From: an uncultured Prevotellamassilia sp.
GTDB taxonomy: Bacteria > Bacteroidota > Bacteroidia > Bacteroidales > Bacteroidaceae
Length of the DNA: 37,625 nt
Direction: 5' to 3'
NCBI GenBank assembly: GCA_934255485.1
Contig: CAKQOG010000024.1
Location: forward strand, 1-37,625
Of this stretch, positions 34,802-37,625 are shown piece by piece (the first letter of the stretch is position 1; the number at the start of each line of letters is the position of its first letter). A model generated the notes under the pieces. That model saw only the letters and a list, made by a program, of their open reading frames with translations, did no database searches and had not been told where the DNA came from. The translations under genes and the position numbers were made by a program.

Positions 34802-35743
34802 ATGACTGTTCTCTCTTCTTTATTCAAAACTACTCCCGAACAACAATTTGTTACCCTTCGTGACGATGGTGTAAGGGCCATGCAAATGAATGAGTTGCCC
34901 TATGCCGAAAAATGTTTTTTGGCAGCTCTCGAACTAAATAATGATTTAAAGACAAAAGGTTTCCTTGCAGAGGTATATCTGCGTATGAACAATAGCGAAA
35001 AGGCACTTCCACTCTTGCAGATGCTTGCTCAAAGTGGCGAAGATACACTCGAGATTGACTTGCTTTTGGCACAAACTCAAGGCAAACTCAAACAGTATGA
35101 AGCCGAGCGTCAAACAAGTGCATCTATTTTGGCTACGCACCCACAAGAGCCTCGTGCACTTTACTTTGCAGCCGAGGCCGACCATGGGCTTGCTGACGAC
35201 TTTATGGCTATAGCCCATCTCACACAATGTCTTGCCATTCAGAGCGACTATCACCAAGCACAGTTTTTGCGAGCAGAGGTGTTGAAGGGAATGGGACAGT
35301 GGAACGAGGTGTTGGCTGATGCCGAACAGTTGGTGGCTGCCGATGCCGAAAACGTAGATTATCTTTTGCTTCGTGCTGATGCTTATGTGGCTCTTGCACG
35401 AACTGATGAGGCCATTGCCGACTATCAAATGGCACAATCTCTTAACCCCTTCTGCGATGAGGCCGTTTTGAGACTTGGCAACGTTTACGAGCAAACTTCG
35501 CAGTGGGACAAAGCACTACAACTTTATGATGAAGCAATAGAGATGCGTCCCGATTTTGCCGCTGCATACAAGGCGCGTGGTGGTGTAAAGAACCACCTCA
35601 AGGATGTAACAGGTGCTGCTGCCGACCTAAAGCGCTCGCTCGAACTCGCTCCCGAAAAGTCCACCGATTACGATGGCGAATATACCAACGTTGAGAACGA
35701 GATGAACGACCGCTATAAGCGCCTAAACCCTTATGCTTTTTAA
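34802..35743 (+). CDS. Tetratricopeptide-repeat protein
   Basis: The 313-residue protein is made almost entirely of TPR helical pairs. About six to eight repeats are visible; clear ones are AMQMNELPYAEKCFLAALEL near 22-41, ARTDEAIADYQMAQSLNP near 200-217 and QTSQWDKALQLYDEAIEMRP near 229-248. There is no signal peptide or membrane span, so it is probably a cytoplasmic scaffold. The C-terminal tail is charged and ends ERYKRL-like with YKRLNPYAF. No enzymatic domain is present. It is the last gene of the run that starts at mtaB. A short AT-rich hairpin follows at 35804-35832, and then the large inverted repeat. Confidence 0.85.
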   Translation: MTVLSSLFKTTPEQQFVTLRDDGVRAMQMNELPYAEKCFLAALELNNDLKTKGFLAEVYLRMNNSEKALPLLQMLAQSGEDTLEIDLLLAQTQGKLKQYEAERQTSASILATHPQEPRALYFAAEADHGLADDFMAIAHLTQCLAIQSDYHQAQFLRAEVLKGMGQWNEVLADAEQLVAADAENVDYLLLRADAYVALARTDEAIADYQMAQSLNPFCDEAVLRLGNVYEQTSQWDKALQLYDEAIEMRPDFAAAYKARGGVKNHLKDVTGAAADLKRSLELAPEKSTDYDGEYTNVENEMNDRYKRLNPYAF

Positions 35744-35803
35744 ACTCCATATAGGAGAATTTGACCAATATTTTTTGTACAACTTTTCCTCCCAAATAGA
35801 ACG

Positions 35804-35832
35804 AAATAAAAGCCTAAAAAGCTTTTTATTTA
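35804..35832 (+). terminator. Possible weak terminator after the TPR gene
   Basis: AATAAAAGC and GCTTTTTATT pair around a short loop, and AAAAAGCTTTTT is palindromic at its core. The stem is AT-rich, so this is only a possible terminator. Confidence 0.35.
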
Positions 35833-35856
35833 TCCCTAAATAAGGAAAAACACCAC

Positions 35857-35962
35857 AACAAACGCATTATAGTAGTACAAGAATACGTATCCTTATGTGC
35901 TTATAACACGCATTATAAGCCTACAAGGATACGTATTCTTGTACTGCTATAATGCGTTTGTT
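35857..35962. repeat. Near-perfect 50-bp inverted repeat (large palindrome)
   Basis: The arm at 35857-35906 and the arm at 35913-35962 are reverse complements at 46 of 50 positions, separated by the six bases CACGCA. Mismatches lie at arm positions 17, 39, 41 and 42. Inside each arm is a smaller palindrome around ATACGTAT. Such a structure could extrude as a cruciform or form a very long RNA hairpin. No T-run follows that would make it a simple terminator. Confidence 0.9.
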
Positions 35963-36252
35963 ACCCTACATATTTGCTTTTCAAGCTTGACTTGATTTTG
36001 CATGTGCTTGATAATCAAATAAAAACGTATTTCCCCATTTTTGCGTTTTTTCCGTATAAAAAATTTAGAAGCCTTTTTTTTGAAATTCTCATCACTCCAA
36101 TTTTATGTTTTAAGGAAAAATAGAACAATTTCAGAGGGTTGGAACAGGAGTAAGAATATTCTCATATTGCAAGATTTGCTTGATAAATAAGTATTATCTC
36201 GAACTCGCGTAATAAGGCTATCAAGTCGCTCAATAGGCAGAGGAATGAGCAG

Positions 36253-36699
36253 ATGCAGATTATTGGTAATAAAGGACAAGTGTTGTTCTCAACAACTGGT
36301 ACACCGAATAATGTTTATTTTGACGAGAGTGTTGCGAAGCTATTAAAAGGAAATACGCTTGTGCATAATCATCCTATGGGGAATATTTTCCCTAAAAATG
36401 ATTTCAGAAGAACTGGTCATTCTCTTAGTTCTGATGATTTATATGAAGCTGTAAAATGTGGCATGAATGAAATCGTAGCTTCATCGCCTTTATATTGCTA
36501 TTCGGCAAAGAAAAATGAAAAAGGTGAATGGTGCGTTGATGCAGAAGATGTAAGAATAGAATACAGAAAAATATATAACTTGTTAGAAGAATATTATGAG
36601 AAGCAACTCACTCCTAAAAGAAGATTTATACTACAACATTTAACAATGAAGGAGTTAAGCAAAAGGTATGGGTTCATCTATTCTAAAAGTAGGCTTTGA
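36253..36699 (+). CDS. JAMM-like HNHP-motif protein, probably the C-terminal part of a larger protein
   Basis: From the ATG at 36253 the product has 148 residues. It shows QIIGNKGQVLFSTTG, an Asp-Glu-Ser segment, LVHNHPMGN, and then SLSSDDLYEAVKCGMNEIVA. The Glu, His-x-His-Pro and Ser-x-x-Asp order matches the metal-binding JAMM/MPN pattern. Related HNHP segments end some phage head-morphogenesis (MuF-type) proteins and polymorphic toxins, so this may be a cut-off tail of one. The frame stays open upstream to a TAA near 36181 and encodes plausible sequence (SRNKAIKSLNRQRNEQ) with no ATG, which supports truncation. Base composition is more AT-rich than its left neighbours. The last 45 bases overlap a convergent gene. 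The function is not established. Confidence 0.5.
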   Translation: MQIIGNKGQVLFSTTGTPNNVYFDESVAKLLKGNTLVHNHPMGNIFPKNDFRRTGHSLSSDDLYEAVKCGMNEIVASSPLYCYSAKKNEKGEWCVDAEDVRIEYRKIYNLLEEYYEKQLTPKRRFILQHLTMKELSKRYGFIYSKSRL

Positions 36700-36903
36700 C
36701 CAACAATCAAAAGGTAGAGCTTTATTATAGAAATATTCGACCATTTCTTTCCCATCTTCGAAAGAAACTATACGCTTATTCATAAATAGAAAATCCATAT
36801 ATTTAATTATTTTCTCAACCAAAGGTATCATCTTGTGGTTATGAAATATAATGCTGTAATGCTCAAGATAATGGTCTAAGTAGAAATACTCTTCTGTTGT
36901 CAT
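36655..36903 (-). CDS. Small hypothetical protein, convergent with the HNHP gene
   Basis: The 82-residue product begins MTTEEYFYLDHYLEHYSII and is rich in Tyr, Phe, His and Glu, ending RIDEPIPFA. It has no signal peptide or membrane span and no motif I recognise. The ATG at 36903 was chosen over one at 36969 because a complete promoter (36921-36952) lies between the two and would leave a leader of about 11 bases. Its 3' end overlaps the convergent HNHP gene by 45 bases. A partner or immunity role for that neighbour is possible but only a guess from position. Confidence 0.55.
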   Translation of the reverse strand: MTTEEYFYLDHYLEHYSIIFHNHKMIPLVEKIIKYMDFLFMNKRIVSFEDGKEMVEYFYNKALPFDCWSKPTFRIDEPIPFA

Positions 36904-36920
36904 AACTTCCTGTTTTGCTG

Positions 36921-36952
36921 CAAAGGTATTAAAAAGAAGCATTCCTTGCAAA
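36921..36952 (-). promoter_or_regulatory. Full promoter for the small convergent gene
   Basis: On the minus strand TTTG (36952-36949) is followed after 20 bases by TACCTTTG (36928-36921). Both elements and spacing match the Bacteroidetes consensus. The -35-side element lies inside the hairpin at 36938-36977. Confidence 0.65.
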
Positions 36953-36977
36953 TGCGACAGGCATTGCAAGGAGTGCT
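36938..36977 (-). terminator. Hairpin terminator overlapping a promoter
   Basis: AGCATTCCTTGCAAATGC pairs with GCATTGCAAGGAGTGCT with one bulge and one mismatch across a five-base loop. On the minus strand it is followed by CTTTTTA, so it can end the upstream gene tail at 36988. It overlaps the upstream promoter element of the next gene. Confidence 0.6.
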
Positions 36978-36987
36978 TTTGTGTATT

Positions 36988-37168
36988 TCACACCTCAATT
37001 TTCCAAAGATAATATTTTCTATTATCAACCATTACAATAACGTTAGGCTCGCCAAGAACGCTATCCCAATAAGGAATTTCGTAATACAAGATAGGCTTCA
37101 GTTTACCTTTCAGTATTGAAATGTTGCAGCCGTTGTTCTTTAAAATTGTGTAAGACTTACTTGTATTA
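36988..37168 (-). pseudogene. 3' tail of a truncated unidentified gene
   Basis: A minus-strand frame encodes about 60 residues that look like real protein: SYTILKNNGCNISILKGKL, ILYYEIPYWDSVLGEP, and then VIVMVDNRKYYLWKIEV and a TGA. No start codon is suitable. Upstream of about 37168 the same frame runs antisense to the recombinase gene, so the original 5' part has been lost. No family is recognised. A good terminator follows, as expected for a true gene end. Confidence 0.4.
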
Positions 37169-37625
37169 TCAAGTGATCTACAAGAGAAACGTGAAGTGGA
37201 TAAGCACCGACCATCATGTCTTTCAGAATGAGTGGGATGAGAAGGCTGCTAATATAACAATTCCACCAGATGGGAAACGAATGCAGGAGCTATTGTTGAT
37301 AAAGTCAGCAATAGTCTGGGAGCTAAGACAGCGGAAAAGAACCCTGAATAAGTTGAAAACCTCCAACGAAGAGCTATCATTGAACGAGCTATGTGAGGCA
37401 TTTAGCCTACTGCCTCTATGCAAGACTGTGTTCACCTTCTTGGAAGAACAAGTAGAGCGACAAGAACGGATGCAAAAACATGGTACGGCAAATACCTACA
37501 TTAGTGCCTACCAACGCTTCAAGGAATATCGTCAGAACAAGGATTTAGTTTTTGACGAGCTTACGCCAGACATGATAGAAAAGTATGAGACATGGCTTGC
37601 CAATAGGAATCAGAAGCCAAACACC
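37161..37625 (+). CDS. Tyrosine recombinase (integrase), N-terminal part, runs off the right edge
   Basis: The frame is open to the last base and encodes a Bacteroidetes-type phage or conjugative-element integrase. It shows YKRNVKWISTDHHVFQNEWD (arm-type domain), a helical stretch ELLLIKSAIVWELRQRKR, and a SAM-like core-binding domain with YISAYQRFKEYRQNK, then LTPDMIEKYETWL. The catalytic domain with its Arg-His-Arg-Tyr residues would lie beyond the window. Family N-termini usually begin with a Met about 20 residues before the YYQVIYKR segment. Here that part is replaced by unrelated sequence with no ATG, leaving only TTG (37161) or GTG (37173) as starts. The gene is therefore probably 5'-truncated by a rearrangement. 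Confidence 0.7.
   Translation, partial: MYYQVIYKRNVKWISTDHHVFQNEWDEKAANITIPPDGKRMQELLLIKSAIVWELRQRKRTLNKLKTSNEELSLNELCEAFSLLPLCKTVFTFLEEQVERQERMQKHGTANTYISAYQRFKEYRQNKDLVFDELTPDMIEKYETWLANRNQKPNT

Larger units (their letters stand above)
35744..36252. other. Non-coding stretch at the start of the accessory edge
   Basis: About 510 AT-rich bases hold the weak hairpin and the 106-base inverted repeat at 35857-35962. They also include an open extension (36184-36252) upstream of the HNHP gene with no ATG. From 35963 to 36180 I see no gene or clear structure. Confidence 0.45.

Noticed and set aside
35857..35962. Ordinary rho-independent terminator of the TPR gene
   Set aside because: The arms are 50 bases, no T-run follows, and the distance from the stop codon is over 100 bases.
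37223..37435. 70-codon minus-strand open frame
   Set aside because: It is antisense to the integrase frame, which has clear family motifs and stays open to the window end.

Overview
The window reads as chromosomal DNA of a Prevotella-type member of the Bacteroidales. Several things point there: Bacteroidetes promoters (TTTG, about 20 bases, TAnnTTTG), almost no Shine-Dalgarno sequences, a SusC-like TonB receptor remnant, a type IX-like secretion tail on a fucosidase, and Bacteroidales lipoprotein and outer-membrane families. No tRNA, rRNA or CRISPR array was seen. The genus is an inference from general resemblance.

Layout. (1) 1-7050, accessory carbohydrate region: a very large secreted GH95 fucosidase-type enzyme and a 62-residue peptide on the minus strand, then a scar where the 5' end of a SusC-like receptor gene is joined to the 3' end of a different surface-protein gene. 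About 860 non-coding bases follow, holding a 22-bp tandem array of palindromes, a strong terminator and a promoter-led chain of short hairpins. (2) 7053-8206, a lipoprotein and rubrerythrin; then a small membrane protein on the minus strand. (3) 8910-16992, plus-strand housekeeping run: queA, Nudix hydrolase, BadF-type sugar kinase, M64 peptidase, ftsK, UDP-glucose dehydrogenase. (4) 17156-23612, minus-strand run: secreted esterase, ettA-type ABC-F protein, META lipoprotein, FadL-type porin, and an unusual Trp/Tyr- and Gly-rich secreted protein. (5) 23985-26015, fabI and an AEC transporter. (6) 26045-30671, minus strand: DUF5686-like outer-membrane protein and a long RelA/SpoT protein whose hydrolase centre is degenerate. 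(7) 30842-35743, plus strand: mtaB, family 2 glycosyltransferase, RsmI-like methyltransferase, HAD phosphatase, TPR protein. (8) 35744-37625, AT-rich accessory edge: a near-perfect 50-bp inverted repeat, a JAMM-like HNHP protein fragment, a small convergent gene with a consensus promoter, a truncated minus-strand gene tail, and the start of a tyrosine recombinase that runs off the right edge.

How the genes relate. Most genes are core functions: tRNA modification (queA, mtaB), chromosome segregation (ftsK), stringent response, fatty-acid synthesis (fabI), translation (EttA), oxidative defence (rubrerythrin) and envelope proteins. The two ends are the variable parts. The left end looks like a glycan-use locus that lost its transporter but kept its enzyme. 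The right end looks like a decayed integrative-element or prophage border.

No complete, clearly new multi-gene system is visible. The most promising unexplained signals are the structured non-coding DNA at 6336-6440, 6699-6920 and 35857-35962, and the RSH protein with a degenerate hydrolase site.
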